Shown here: piece by piece, positions 1 through 10,916 of the stretch
Layout: every line of letters begins with the position of its first letter
How positions within the stretch are numbered: position 1 is the first letter of the stretch
From: Lampris incognitus
Lineage: Eukaryota; Chordata; Actinopteri; Lampriformes; Lampridae
Assembly (NCBI RefSeq): GCF_029633865.1
Contig: NC_079213.1
Span: 109,478,582-109,542,581, forward strand
Length of the DNA stretch: 64,000 nucleotides
Reading direction: 5' to 3'
Notes under the pieces: generated by a model
Told to the model about the DNA's origin: nothing
Database searches by the model: none
Seen by the model: only the letters and a program-made list of their open reading frames with translations
Made by a program: the position numbers and the translations under genes

Positions 1-2476
1 CCCGGATGCCGTGAAGTCTCTTCTATTGGGCATGTGCAGGCCAACAGAAGGCTGGAGCCTGGCTCACGTGGCAGTCAAACCTACACCTGAGAACTTGTTT
101 TCCCTGTGTGATGCATTTTTTTTTAAATCTGATTTTTGCTAATTGAAAAGCCCCCATTTCTGATAGTTTGGTGGTGTGGGTGGAAGGCAAAAACGGAGAA
201 AAGATGTGTTTTCCAATTTATCCGCCGTGGTGTAGACATGGCCTTAGATGCCGTAAGGGGTGTTAGCTGCAAGCCCAAGAGCGAGTGGAAGGTAATTATG
301 TTTTATGGAGGCAGAGGTTAACACAGACGTGACTTTGTCTGAGTTTTTGTTGTTTATTGGGTTTGGAGGGTGTTACATCGATGGCAGAATGCACAAATGA
401 GGCACTTTAGAAGGCATGAATGGCCACTTTCATGTGCACATGAAAATCCCATCATTATTTGAGGCTACTTCATGACAATAAACTAATATGTTTGTTAAGA
501 GAGACCTGGAGAAGATCCCTGGGATGTGCCGACACCAACAGCGGCACTGGAGTATGTAAACATCCTATTCCATCCATTGTTGTTGTTAGTTGTTTGGACG
601 CCAAGCAACGTAGCAACAGCCGTTTATTTAGCAGTGGTCGATAGGAACCAGGTGGACTGGGCAGACAAAATTCTGTTCCCTGTAGACTAAATTGAAACAC
701 GGCTATGCAGAAAAGATGCTCGACAGGAGTAAGAGCCAGCATGCGGGACAAAGCTCCATGTAGCCAGTAAGGGAATGCACCCACTTAATAAACCCAGTTT
801 AGCTCATTGTCTGAACTGGTCCCTTGTATGAATGTTCCTTACTAGAGTATGGCACAAGGACTGCCACATTACTCCTGTGCAATGGTTTGTTGGACAAAGT
901 TGGTGGTAGCTGTAAACTAATTCCCAGATAACGATATTTCATGTTGCACCTGGCATTAAGCTGCAATCTCTAGTAAACATTTTTATCCGTGTAAGGGAAA
1001 GCACGTGTCACCGCTGTGTGTGTACATTAACACAGCACACATCATGATTAAAAACCCGATAACATCTGCCAGAGCCCTTTCGAGGTCTCAAGAAGTATCC
1101 GAGACTTTTGTAAGTCGTGCAAGAAAAATGAGATCAAATCACACACGGGACAGGCTGCAGACAGCAAAAAAATGACAAAACGTCAACGCAAAGGCCATGA
1201 TGGGATTATTCATTTTGTGGTGACCCACATATATATAACGAGAGACATTCACCTAAGAGGACGGTGTACCTTTAAGGGAAGAGATGAGGGGTCAGATAAT
1301 GCACTTCCGCTTCCGAGACAGAGTTCAGTGTCGTTGTCGAACGTATGACATGCAAAGTTGGAGCTAGTAAACTACCTCGACTACGTCTACTCTCACGTCT
1401 CCTGTCTCGTTGTTTTCTAACTCCACAATTTCCAAGATAGCATATCCAAATCATACTTAAAGCTGCAATCTGTGACTTTCCTCCATCGACAAGTTGTTAG
1501 TTTGTCCTTTCGAAAGGTGATGTGCCAAATCTGCCGGACAGACAATCAATATTACAGTAGAGCAATGTTCTGCTAGAGGTGGGTTTTCTGACTTTCTCCG
1601 AGTGCAAACGAGGGGTAGCAGCAGTGGTGGCTCATGCGCCATCTCCCCAACAGTAAACAGTCCCTTTCCTTTTAAAAATGGCATCTTCAGTCCAAAGCTA
1701 ACACGGGCCAGACTAATGTATTACAGACTTCATCAAACTGGATGGGAACACTTCCACTGTAATACTGATTGCCTATCCAACAGAGGACTCGCCAAATTGG
1801 CCTCTCGTTTTAATCTTTTTCCTGCTGGACTTGTTTCCGACGCGTTTGCCGTTGCACCAGTGTTTCGTGCAGTCCAACCAAAAAAAAATTCAATAGCGTT
1901 ACACAGAGACTGGAGAGTGAGTGTCTCCAACCATGGTAAAGATGCCAGGTTTGTATTACGTAACCTGCATTTATGGTCCAGATGGATTAGATAATGTCTA
2001 ATTAATCAAGAAAAGTCACAGAGTTCGGCTTCAGAGGGTAGAACGAGTAGAATTTTCCTGAAAAAACAATGAACAGACTCATACAATCCCTCTCACTCGT
2101 CACTTATGACCCACTAGACGTGTGTGGCGGTGCCTGTATCTGTATCACCTGGGCATGTGCCCAGGGGCCCCTAAGCGTAACAGGGCCCTCCGCGATGGGA
2201 GAAAAAAATGTATGCGTTTTCATTTATCTAGCTATTTATTTATTTTTTATGTCGGGCTCCACAGATATATGAAACATAGCTTGACCAATTCTCTTGATAA
2301 TTATCCAATCAGAATGAAATTAAAGTTGTTTTCAAGAAAATTACGTCTCACGATTGATTCTTATGTTAGTGAGAGGCTGGCCGAGTGGCGACTGGTGAGC
2401 AAGCGGCAATACACTGGATGGATTGGCTAACGGACAAGGTGGGTGGGCATAGAGAGCAGCTGGCTTACATTGCACA
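1..2476. other. Non-coding DNA, no recognisable feature
   Basis: Only short, unconvincing open frames occur on both strands. No splice-flanked coding stretch, RNA gene or intact repeat was recognised. Part of 1540-1750 vaguely resembles 10200-10400, which hints at an old dispersed repeat, but I could not define its ends. Confidence 0.5.
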
Positions 2477-2484
2477 GATTCAAG

Positions 2485-2839
2485 CAGTGGCGCCCCCAAG
2501 GGGTGGCCAGGGGTGGCCACGGCCACTCTGATACTATCCCTGCCCCCCCCCCGCTGATCCCCCCCCAGCCACGAGTCGCATATGCAGAATATGCTTCTGA
2601 TTATGCCTAATATGCTTCTATCTGATATTTTGCATTAGGTGCTGTTCATTTAAATCAATAGTGTATATTTTTCTTAACTCTCATATTGACAGTTTTCAAC
2701 TAGCCTATACAGTATACTACAACAGCGTCATAGAATTCCCGAAATTCAGTCATGGCTTTTGGTTTTGGAGTGCCACCTCAAGATTTTCAGTGGCCCCATT
2801 TGCCCCCCCCCCTATGAAAAATTTCTGGGGGCGCCACTG
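2485..2839. mobile_element. hAT-type MITE (355 bp) with perfect 8-bp target duplication
   Basis: The element starts CAGTGGCGCCCCCA and ends with the inverted TGGGGGCGCCACTG. It is flanked by identical 8-bp copies of GATTCAAG at 2477-2484 and 2840-2847. CAGTG termini with an 8-bp duplication are the signature of hAT transposons. The interior is C-rich, has no transposase and must depend on a helper elsewhere. Confidence 0.9.
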
Positions 2840-3039
2840 GATTCAAGATCAGTTTTTTCTTAAACCAAGTCAAAGTTAAAAACGGTGGAGTTAATTGTTT
2901 ACCTGACCCACTATCAGTGAGGTTGTATCAGTGAGAAGTGTGCGGGGGGGGGGGGAATTGCCAAGCAGCAGAAAATGGAGGGCGTTAACCAATGGAGATA
3001 CCTTCATTCTTTTCCTGAGCACGTTTTTAACACGGGCGG

Positions 3040-3150
3040 TTTGAATTGCGACCGAAAGGTAGGCGTGGTCTTATGACGTCATAGCTATTGGCTACTGTAA
3101 TTGAGGGCGGCCGTGTGGGTGTGGCTGGGTGGGCGTGACACAAAAAAAAA
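3040..3150 (+). promoter_or_regulatory. Candidate CpG-rich promoter with CRE and CCAAT-box motifs
   Basis: A palindromic CRE, TGACGTCA, lies at 3074-3081 and an inverted CCAAT box (ATTGG) at 3087-3091. Both sit just upstream of an ATG in a stretch (3000-4060) that is richer in CpG than most of the window. This arrangement is typical of a TATA-less vertebrate promoter, but no transcript evidence exists here. Confidence 0.35.
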
Positions 3151-3291
3151 ATGGCGAGCGACGAGACCACCGACAGCAGCCTTGAGGTTGAGGAAATGGA
3201 GGACGAGTCCTCTTTCTCAGTGGAAGTTGATTGTCCGCCTCACGAATACGTTTCTCAGCCAGTACGGCCATATTCCGTCGAGCCAAAAGGG
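3151..3291 (+). CDS. Candidate first coding exon of an unrecognised acidic protein
   Basis: The frame starts MASDETTDSSLEVEEMEDES and runs through an acidic, serine-rich stretch to a PYSVEP motif. It then meets a plausible donor (AGG/GTGCGT). From memory, teleosts have many proteins with a similar acidic start and a PYxFEP-like motif, some called P2X7-like; this is a weak resemblance. A further open stretch downstream (frame of ATG 3949, ending at a TAA near 4038) precedes a strong donor-like AAG/GTAGGA, but I could not join the pieces into one gene. It may be a genuine first exon, a retrocopy or chance. Confidence 0.25.
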
Positions 3292-4176
3292 TGCGTCTCC
3301 CTTTTTATAGCGGCCCCGCCACGGCCACGCCCTCTATGCTAATGAGATGGTGACGCGGCAAGTTGCCGCGTTTTCGCCAACCGGAAATAGTATTTCGAAT
3401 CTCTCGTCTGGCCGTAAATGTGATTTTAGGGCTACCGCTTGTCTCATCGAGCACAGCCGCACAAACACCAGGAAAAGTCGGACTCTTGCGTCGAAATCCG
3501 AAGAAGCCCGGTGGGGCTGCCTAAAGACAGGAAAAGGGAAGTGCTGGTCCCGCTAATAAGTAGTTTTTTTTCTTCTTCTTCAAAAAAGGACAAACGGGGC
3601 ATTCCGATGGAGGGCGTCGAGCTAGCAAGTAGCAACGATAGCCCGGAAGCGTCTACCGTCGGCTGCAGCGGTGCACAGCCTCAGCTAGCTAGCGACGGAA
3701 ACGTTAGCCCGGAAGTGTTTAGCTCCAGCAGCGACACTTCCGCCTGTGCTAGGGGCGCAACAAGATAAGGGGAAAACCAGAGAGGAAACGGACGAAGACG
3801 GGGATGACCAAACCAGTGGAAAGGTTAGGTCGGCGCTGGGCAAGACAAGACTCCTGCAAACCTCTTGCACGTTGTGCCGAGAAATGGACTCCGGACAACC
3901 TTCCCCGGAACAACCACGGGTCAGAAAAGGCTTTCAGCGCTCTCTTCGATGGCCGTCGAGTCGGACCCTGTGAGGGAGCTGGATTTGGAGGACTTGATCA
4001 CGGAGTTTGCGCAGGAAAGGTCAAGGAAGAAGACCTCCTAAAGGTAGGAACCAGTTGATAATGTTGTCTGCGCATTGAGCAGTATTAGCTGTTGTGATTG
4101 TGTGTCGCTGTATAGTGTAACGTGCATGGATAAGAAGACACGCTGGCCGCTGGCAGGCGGGTCTGACCCTTTAGTT

Positions 4177-4859
4177 CAGTGGCTCTCAACCTTTTTGGGG
4201 TCCTGGACCCCCCTGCGTATTTTTGATCTACCCTGAGGACCCCTCCACCTGATCTTGGGGGAGGGGGGTTGCAATTTGATAGAAACAGTAGAAACTGCAT
4301 TTTAAATTGCATTATAGCATTTATTCACTCTTTGGGGCAAAAATAAGAGCTGTAACTTAGATATAGTTAACAAAACAGAATATGTATTCAGTAACTTTCA
4401 GATATATGTAACAAAAAGAATATGTATTCAGTAACTTTCAGATATATGTAACAAAACAGAATATGTATTCAGTAACTTTCAGATATATGTAACAAAACAG
4501 AATATGTATTCAGTAACTTTCAGATATATGTAACAAAACAGAATATGTATTCAGTAACTTTCAGATATATGTAACAAAACAGGATTTTTATGCAGTAACT
4601 TTTAACAATGCAAACGGGAGCGAGATCTCTTATTAAAATACAATAAATTACACTTGTGAAACAGGTGTAATTAGAGAAAAAAGTCCTGTTACCCTTTATA
4701 GTTTAGGTAGATAAAGGTCTCAGTCACATCTGAGTAAAATAATCCTATTTCTATAAATGTCATAGGATCTTTTTTTTAAAGCTATTTTATTTTCACGGAC
4801 CCCTTGCAATTACACCACGGACCACTGGGGGTCCGCGGACCCCCGGTTGAGAAACACTG
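4177..4859. mobile_element. hAT-Charlie-like MITE (683 bp) inserted in the solo LTR
   Basis: It starts CAGTGGCTCTCAACC and ends GGTTGAGAAACACTG, an imperfect inverted repeat typical of Charlie-group hAT ends. The 8-bp target duplication is CTTTAGTT (4169-4176) and CTTTAGTC (4860-4867). The related LTR at 5779-5921 shows the uninterrupted site (CTTTAGTCGAGCGG), so the insertion point is confirmed within this window. A second copy in the opposite orientation lies at 48954-49602. No transposase is encoded. Confidence 0.92.
4371..4600. repeat. 41-bp minisatellite inside the hAT MITE
   Basis: About five tandem units of 40-41 bp begin near 4371, 4412, 4452, 4493 and 4534, followed by a partial, diverged unit. 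Each contains AATATGTATTCAGTAACTTT. The partner MITE at 49.0-49.6 kb carries a diverged array of the same unit, so the array predates the two insertions or evolves within the family. Confidence 0.9.
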
Positions 4860-4964
4860 CTTTAGTCGAGGGGTTAGCGATGTCCCCTGCGGTGTGGGTG
4901 ACACGGGTTCGCTTCCCGGTCGCGACAGTTCCTGTGGTTGCGTCGTTCCCCCGAATTCGCTACA

Positions 4965-5778
4965 ATGTTGTGTGGATGAGTTTATTTGATGTGCTGTTTG
5001 CATAACGTGTCTCACTGTAGTGTGATGCTGCTATATTGTATCGGAGTCTGTTTGTCAAGTTCATTATACGTTGGTTTTTGCAGTTCTGTGTGAAGTTGCC
5101 TAGCTCGCTCAGGGAGCCTTATTTTGAAACCTGCATTCAGCTGTGCTGTGCGATTGCCTTAGGATGGCCTTGTTGTAAGCCTATTCCTAGTCAGTCACAT
5201 CATTTTGTATTAGTAATAACTGGGGTGCTGTCTGCTTGGGTGGTTTTCCACGAACACAGATATTGCCATAATCCAGAGTCGTACACTACCTTGGGATGGT
5301 TTAATCCATTGTTTCCTTGTCTTGTGGTTTGTGAGTGAAATGGCAGTACTTGGTCTATTGAACTGCAGACATACCTGCTCAGCTGGACTGGTTATTCAGC
5401 CTTAGATCGATAGGTGTGTGGTCATGGTCTGGTGGATCTGACATGCCAGCTTCACTGGAAATTCGAAATAATCAAGGTGGGGTTTAATGGCTGAGGCGTG
5501 GCGCGTGCGTGCTGTGCGCGCGCACGCACACACACACGCCGCCGCTTACACACCCAGCTAGCTGTGACGCTACACATGGATAGACTTATAATATTGCAAA
5601 AAACGCGCAAACAAATATATCTGACCCAAAAAGGCCTACGTGCGTTGGATTTCTCCCCTATAATCGGTTTAAGAAGTGAGTGGTGAGCGTTACTGCTTGT
5701 GTACAGCGTTTAAACGCTACCGGCCCTGTATTAGTGATGGAGCAGGGGTGTCCAACGTTGCACTGAAAACCTTAATAG
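4965..5778. other. Non-coding spacer
   Basis: Nothing beyond a short CA/GC-alternating patch near 5517-5540 was recognised between the two solo LTRs. Confidence 0.45.
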
Positions 5779-5921
5779 TATAATGTGCATGGATAAGAGG
5801 CTGGCGGGTCTGACCCTTTAGTCGAGCGGTTAGCGATGCCTCCTGCGGTGCGGGCGATACGGGTTCGCGTCCCGGCCGCGGCAGTCCCTGTGGTTGCGTT
5901 GTCCCCCCCGAATTCGCTATA
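5779..5921 (+). mobile_element. Solo LTR (143 bp) of the tRNA-promoter TRIM family
   Basis: It begins TATAATGTGCATGG and ends GAATTCGCTATA, each one change from the family TGT..ACA ends. It is flanked by 4-bp copies of ATAG (5775-5778 and 5922-5925). A tRNA-like A box (TTAGTCGAGCGG, 5818-5829) and B box (GGGTTCGCGTCC, 5861-5872) are 31 bp apart in the same orientation. This spacing is usual for a Pol III type 2 promoter. It is the uninterrupted paralogue of 4116-4964. Confidence 0.8.
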
Positions 5922-5934
5922 ATAGTTTCCAATG

Positions 5935-5936
<2 letters not shown>

Positions 5937-5979
<43 letters not shown>

Positions 5980-5987
5980 GGGGGGGT
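5937..5987. repeat. (GT)n microsatellite with poly-G end
   Basis: An uninterrupted GT run of about 40 bp is followed by a G tract. Confidence 0.95.
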
Positions 5988-6329
5988 ATGAGCTTCAGTG
6001 CCCAGGAGCCCCTGTGGGTACTAATCCCGGCCTGACCTTTGGGCAGCGGGACTCTTTAAAAGCGTAGCGACCAGGTGCCAGATCGAGATCTTAAGCACGT
6101 ATCCAATGGCGCCGGAAAGACGCCAATACAGCGAGGTGAGACGCCAAGCGGACAAAGCTCGTTCCAGCACCAGATTTACTCTGGGGGTTGGCTTTCACCC
6201 GCTGCCGAGCACCGAAGGAGAGGGTTGGGGGGGGGGGGGAGCACAGCGGTGCAGGGTTGGCCTGTACACTGGGACGTGCGGTCGGGGGGGGGGGGGGGCG
6301 CTACCGGCTACCGGATGTGAAAGTGATGT

Positions 6330-6389
6330 GAAACACCCGCCACCCAGCCCACGTGTTCCAATACGCGTGGGCTGGGTGGCGGGTGTTTC
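6330..6389. repeat. Perfect 24-bp GC-rich inverted repeat (hairpin)
   Basis: The arms 6330-6353 and 6366-6389 are exact reverse complements around a 12-nt loop. The left arm begins GAAACACCCGCCACCC. No T-run follows immediately, so it is not a bacterial-style terminator. It could be a foldback element or a recent palindromic duplication. Confidence 0.9.
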
Positions 6390-6393
6390 GGGT

Positions 6394-6539
6394 AGATTTG
6401 CACCTGGCAGATAACGTGAATACAGTTCAGCCTTTCTAAATAAATATATGTGTTTTTGGCTTCTTTCTGTTTCCGGTGCACTGCTATAATTTTAGAGATT
6501 TTTGGGATGGAGAGTAATGCGTGATTGTATTAGTCACAT

Positions 6540-6570
<31 letters not shown>

Positions 6571-7163
6571 GTTCTTTCTTCGTCATCTCTTATCTCCCTT
6601 TTGCTCAACTTCCTGCTTTCTTTGAAACTGCCTGCCTTTCATTTTCTTGTCGTTTTGTTTGCCCCCTCTACTTCATCCACATCCCTCCATCCAAGTTGCT
6701 GCACCCCTGTTTTATTCTTTTTTGTCATTGTTGTTGTTGTTTTTGCTAGAATGACAGATTGGCCGTTTGTAATAAGCCGAGAAGGACGGTTTCCCCTAAC
6801 GATCAGTAGACCCCGTTATCTCTCGGGGCTTATATGGCGAACCATAGGTCCAGTATACTGTAGTGCATCATATTCAGAGGCTGACCTCGCCAACAAAAGG
6901 TTGCTTTGCATGGCGATGAGAATGAGTGAACAATGGACACGAGGAACAGACAGAAAGAGGAAGGGAAGAGCTGGCCAAGACAGATTGCGTCATATTCATC
7001 AGGCCCCCGGATTTGCTTCACTGAATCAGGTCTGGGTAAATTGTGCGAGTTTAATAATTGCAGGAAGTGCTGGGAGGAAGTCTCGGTTGTCGGGCAACAT
7101 GTACGTGACGAGAAATTCAAGCCCGGAGGGCAAACCCGTAATATAACGTGAGCGTTCGGAGTT
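6394..7163. other. Non-coding, with a CT-rich patch
   Basis: A C and CT run lies at 6541-6570, and T-rich low-complexity sequence extends to about 6740. A 214-codon open frame here is largely translated low-complexity sequence and matches nothing I know. Confidence 0.5.
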
Positions 7164-7689
7164 TGTCCCTAACTATATAATTTAATAGGAAACCAATAAA
7201 CGGGGATGATAGACTTACTTTGCTGCATGTCCACGAGCAACCGCTGCCTCGTTTTATTCTTCCGTCTTCAACAACCACAAAAACAGAAAATCCCCCAAAA
7301 CGGTCTCTTCCTTACGGCGACTCAGATGGGACGTTATACCTCACATATAGGTGCACATAGTGAAGCACGACACAGAAAAGTCTATTACACATGCCCCTTC
7401 CCCACTACAAACGCCCCCATTTCACCATAAACCAAACAAATATGCTCAAAAATAAATAAATAAACCCGGCGGTAAGTAATATTATTGGTTAATAATAAGG
7501 CTAATATTCCACCCCAGTCTGCAACAACAAAACAACACCTGCAGTAGCATAGCAATAGCAGCAACTAATCTATGCTACACGCACAAAACAAACTGAAAAC
7601 ACATCGCACAACTATAAAAAACAATAAAAGTTGCTAGAACACAGAAAACTCCAAAAAATCCTGAAGGTACGGGGGGGGGGGGTCACGCA
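7164..7689 (-). mobile_element. 3' LTR of a decayed Gypsy-type retrotransposon
   Basis: On the minus strand the LTR starts TGCGTGACC directly after a purine tract. It ends near TATATAGTTAGGGACA, giving TG..CA ends and about 526 bp. An AATAAA lies within it near the start of the part shared with the second LTR. The stretch 7164-7375 is repeated as a diverged direct copy at 8077-8245, which identifies it as a terminal repeat. Confidence 0.75.
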
Positions 7690-7702
7690 CCCCTTGTCCC
7701 CT
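7690..7702 (-). promoter_or_regulatory. Polypurine tract of the Gypsy-type element
   Basis: The minus strand reads AGGGGACAAGGGG immediately before the LTR start. This is the expected position and composition of the plus-strand primer. Confidence 0.75.
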
Positions 7703-8057
7703 GCGAGGCTTCTTTGGTTCAAGCCCCAATCAATCCTCACTCAGTCCATTGTCTAATCCACCAGCCTGAGGCTGATCCCCCACCTGAGGAAACCAGGGGA
7801 CCGGTGAGGCCTCCAAGGCGGGAGGAGGCACGAAGGGAGGTGGAGTGGCAGGAACATTCTGTGACAGCAACGGCAGAGCGTAGGGCTTCGGTCTGCCATG
7901 ATGGATCACCCGGGCCTGTTCCGATGAGTCCAGGGGGGTTGACGATACGGTACACCAGGGCGGCTTCGCCGCCAGAAGCCAGCACCTGCGTGACCCGATA
8001 GGGGCCCCTCCAATGTGGCGCCACCTTCCTACAGCCTCTCGGTGGGGTTATTCAGCC
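7703..8057 (-). pseudogene. Integrase C-terminal remnant of a Ty3/Gypsy pol gene
   Basis: The minus-strand frame contains APHWRGPYRVTQVL, the GPY/F module found at the C-terminal end of Gypsy-type integrases. It is followed by a degenerate tail that stops near 7737. Nothing of gag, protease, reverse transcriptase, RNase H or the integrase catalytic core is present. The primer site lies directly upstream, so most of the interior has been lost by deletion. The copy cannot encode a working protein. Confidence 0.75.
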
Positions 8058-8075
8058 ATCCCACCACTGCCAGCA
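8058..8075 (-). promoter_or_regulatory. tRNA-Leu-like primer-binding site of the Gypsy-type element
   Basis: The minus strand reads TGCTGGCAGTGGTGGGAT. This is 16 of 18 identical to the complement of a vertebrate tRNA-Leu (AAG/TAG type) 3' end including CCA. One nucleotide separates it from the LTR, exactly as in the two miniature elements at 31.9 and 47.2 kb. Confidence 0.7.
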
Positions 8076-8076
8076 A

Positions 8077-8245
8077 TGTATGTATGATTTAATAGCGAAA
8101 TAGTAAACGGGACGATAGACTTTAGTGCATGTCCAACAACACAAAAACAAAATCCCCAACACCGTTGTCTTCCCTACAGCAACTCGGATGGGACACCATA
8201 CCTGACATATAGCAGCACGACAGTCTGCTACAGTAACAATTAACA
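8077..8245 (-). mobile_element. 5' LTR fragment of the Gypsy-type element
   Basis: This is a diverged copy of 7164-7375, sharing ATTTAATAG, GATAGACTT, GCATGTCC and ACTCGGATGGGAC-like blocks in the same order. Similarity fades near 8245, so the upstream part of the LTR is missing. Confidence 0.7.
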
Positions 8246-9475
8246 TGAACATAATAGTAGCGTCAAGGGGAAAGTTTTACTCCAAAGTTTGAACAAAAGG
8301 GAATCAATCGACGAATCGATCAACCAATCAGTCAACCAACCAATCAGTTAATCAATAAGTCAGTCAAATTTCATTTATCGTGTTATATAGAACTTGTTCA
8401 TGAAAATGTTTTGCTTCAAAACTGCAACATAGTGCACTTAACACAAGAATGAAAACAAATACATAACACAATTACACACGCATACATAGATACAAGCGAT
8501 ACATTTACAATATACAATATATTTACAATGTATACAAAAAAATGCATAAAGGTTGGCAGTATTTTCATGTCAAAGTTAACTCTGGGTGCATTTTCGGTTG
8601 TATGCATGGCGTGGAAACCAAATAGGATTGTCTGCCATGTTGTTATTTTTCAAACGGTCAGTAAATGGTACAGTAGTTAGACCAGCTTAACGCCGGATTC
8701 GGGGTCGGTCTGTGGTGGCAAAGAACGTCCGAGTCTGCTGTCGTCCTTTTCAGAAAGGTGCGCGTCACACTTTTATTAAAGAACAGAGGGAAAATATCCA
8801 GGCTGCCAAAAAAGCCTTTTAAAGGCAAAGTCATTAGCGCAGGCTGGGGGGGGCTGCAGCTCCCGCTACTGGGGGGTACCCCCCCCCCCAGTAGTGGCAG
8901 GTGGTTGTGTAACATCTTAGACCCGACAGTATGCCCAACTTCTCCTCAGGTACAAATACAATCAATCAATCAATTAATAACTAAATAAAACACGCCTTTA
9001 TTTTAAACAGTGGGCGGGGCTGCATGGAATGTACATTTTTAATAATAAGGTGAGTAAACTCTCCATTCCAAATCTGCTGCACCACGCGCCTTGCAAACTA
9101 AACAGTGACGTCATACTGTAGCGGCCGGGGAGGAGGTCGCTCTGACCGTCGGAGGAGCGCAAATGGCCGATGGGACTGCTGATGTTAGATTTCAAATTGT
9201 GTTTTAAAACGTCTTCCCGCGCGCCTGCAAACGGCTGTTTGGAATGAAACCCAGGAAGTTCAACTTGGCTGTTGTTTTGACAGGTGTCAAGTTCCTAAAT
9301 TTGAGAAAAAAGGAGTCAGTTGAAGGACCGGGTAAGCAGAAAAGGTAACGTTTACATTAACACAACTGTCAGAGTGAGGGCGTTGGGTCTGATATGGCTT
9401 GTTCCCCTGTTTCCATAATGGAATGTCTTGGATTTTGCAGGCAAACAATCCAACAAGATTAAGGGACGTCCCACT

Positions 9476-9510
<35 letters not shown>

Positions 9511-10811
9511 ATGCATGTACTACTTTCCTCTTGAAAGCAATGTTCTCAGTTTCCATTTCTCATGTTGCCTGAATATATTTTTGATTTTGTTCTTGATCTT
9601 TGTTTTTTTACGCCGTGTGATGCTGTCTGAAGCGCTGAAGTGCTATGGTGTCCTACAGAATTCCTAATGAAAGTCGGAGGAGGCGGCCTTGGAAAGGAAA
9701 AAAAAAAAATAAGTAAAAAAAAAAAAAAACCCTCTTCTAGACTGCAGACATACCTTTGTTCTGACAGCCGAGCGAGATTGATGCCCCCTCCCTCCAGAGG
9801 GTAATATTGCCCAGACCAGGAAGCAGCCAACCTTGAATCCCTGCATTACCTTTGAAAGTTCTGCCTTCGGTGGTGCAGTTGCACAGCTGCAGTTGCACCT
9901 CACCTCATAAAATGTAACAGTAGATGGATATCCAGTGAAGGATGTACTGAACAGAGAGTCTTTAGAGGTTGGACAGGGTGTTATAGGGTATCCATCAAAA
10001 TCTCTCCGAACGCTCCGACCAGAAAGAGGAGATTCTCGGTGGTCAATGGACCAGGGGCATACAGATGAAGCTTTCCTGGCTTTCAACATCATTAACCCAT
10101 CCCACACGGCGCAAAAACGACCCCCGGATACATCATGCTGATTTTAAAGCAGAAATCCTTGATTTCCCAGATTTGTCTGTCTGCCTGCCTGTCTGTCTGT
10201 GTCTCGCTCTCTCTGGCGGTTAGAACTACAAACAAGGTGTAGCAGCTGTTGTCGCTTGTGTGCCGTCAGCACAGCAGTAAAAACAGTGCCTACCCTTGTA
10301 TAAATAGGATTTTCAGACCAAAACCAACACAGGCAATCTAATTATCACAAACTACATCCAGCACCAGGGCAAACCCATGCTGGTAAGATAGATCAGCTGA
10401 CTGACTTTCGATCCGAGATGTAACCTCGAGTCATTCCCTTTCCCTTTCTCCCTTTTCCTCATACAAATGAGGCAGGGTTGTCTATCTGAGTTTAATTCTC
10501 GCAAGAAGGAGCGACGTCGTAACAGAGTGCTATGCAGTCTGTCAGAGAAGCTGAAAGAGGGGTAGTCCAGCAGTCACGTTTATACACAGAAAAGAGGAAA
10601 GGGGAGAAGGGGAAATTAATTGTCTCGTGGTTACGCCTCGGATCGAAAGTCAGTCCGGGCCAGTTCTTCATTTGCATTTGGATATCGGTGGTGGCCCAAA
10701 GTGGTTTCGAATAACAGAAGTTCAACAAGAGTGCAAGTGCAGGACAAACAGATGGTCTCTAATAGCAGAAGTTCAACAAAAGTGTATAAGTCTACATTTT
10801 TCCATTACACT
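8246..10811. other. Non-coding, with a short CA microsatellite
   Basis: A (CA)n run lies at 9479-9508 and a quasi-repeated CAAT/CAGT-rich patch at 8300-8370. A-rich tracts occur near 9699-9730. A 147-codon minus-strand frame at 9664-10107 resembles no family I know. No gene or intact repeat was recognised. Confidence 0.5.
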
Positions 10812-10916
10812 TGTCTCCCCGCCTGCCGCCCAATGACTGCTGGGATAGGCTCCAGCATCCCGCAACCTCAATCGGGATAAGCGACTTGAAGGATGGATGG
10901 ATGGATGGATGGATAT
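10812..10916 (+). mobile_element. 3' fragment of a tRNA-derived SINE (GGATGG tail)
   Basis: It contains the family tail block GACTGCTGGGATAGGCTCCAGC and GGGATAAGCG, ending in (GGAT)n. The 5' part is missing, as is usual for truncated retroposition. The same tail occurs near 12.8, 31.5, 37.9, 45.7 and 46.6 kb. Confidence 0.9.

Larger units (their letters stand above)
4116..4964 (+). mobile_element. Solo LTR of the tRNA-promoter TRIM family, split by a hAT MITE
   Basis: The outer parts (4116-4176 and 4860-4964) form one LTR beginning TGTAACGTGCATGG and ending GAATTCGCTACA. It matches the intact solo LTR at 5779-5921 and the LTRs at 31.9 kb. The tRNA-like A box (TTAGTCGAGGGG) spans the right target duplication and its flank, and the B box (GGGTTCGC) follows it. 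No second LTR or primer site is nearby. No clear target duplication was found around the LTR itself. Confidence 0.75.

Noticed and set aside
5818..5872. Functional tRNA gene or plain SINE
   Set aside because: The A and B boxes are tRNA-like, but the surrounding LTR ends, the 4-bp flank and the paired relatives with primer sites show it is a solo LTR.
6502..7146. 214-codon plus-strand protein
   Set aside because: The first half is translated CT/T-rich low-complexity sequence, and the rest matches no domain.
7714..8001. Plus-strand frame over the integrase remnant
   Set aside because: It is antisense to the recognisable GPY/F integrase tail.
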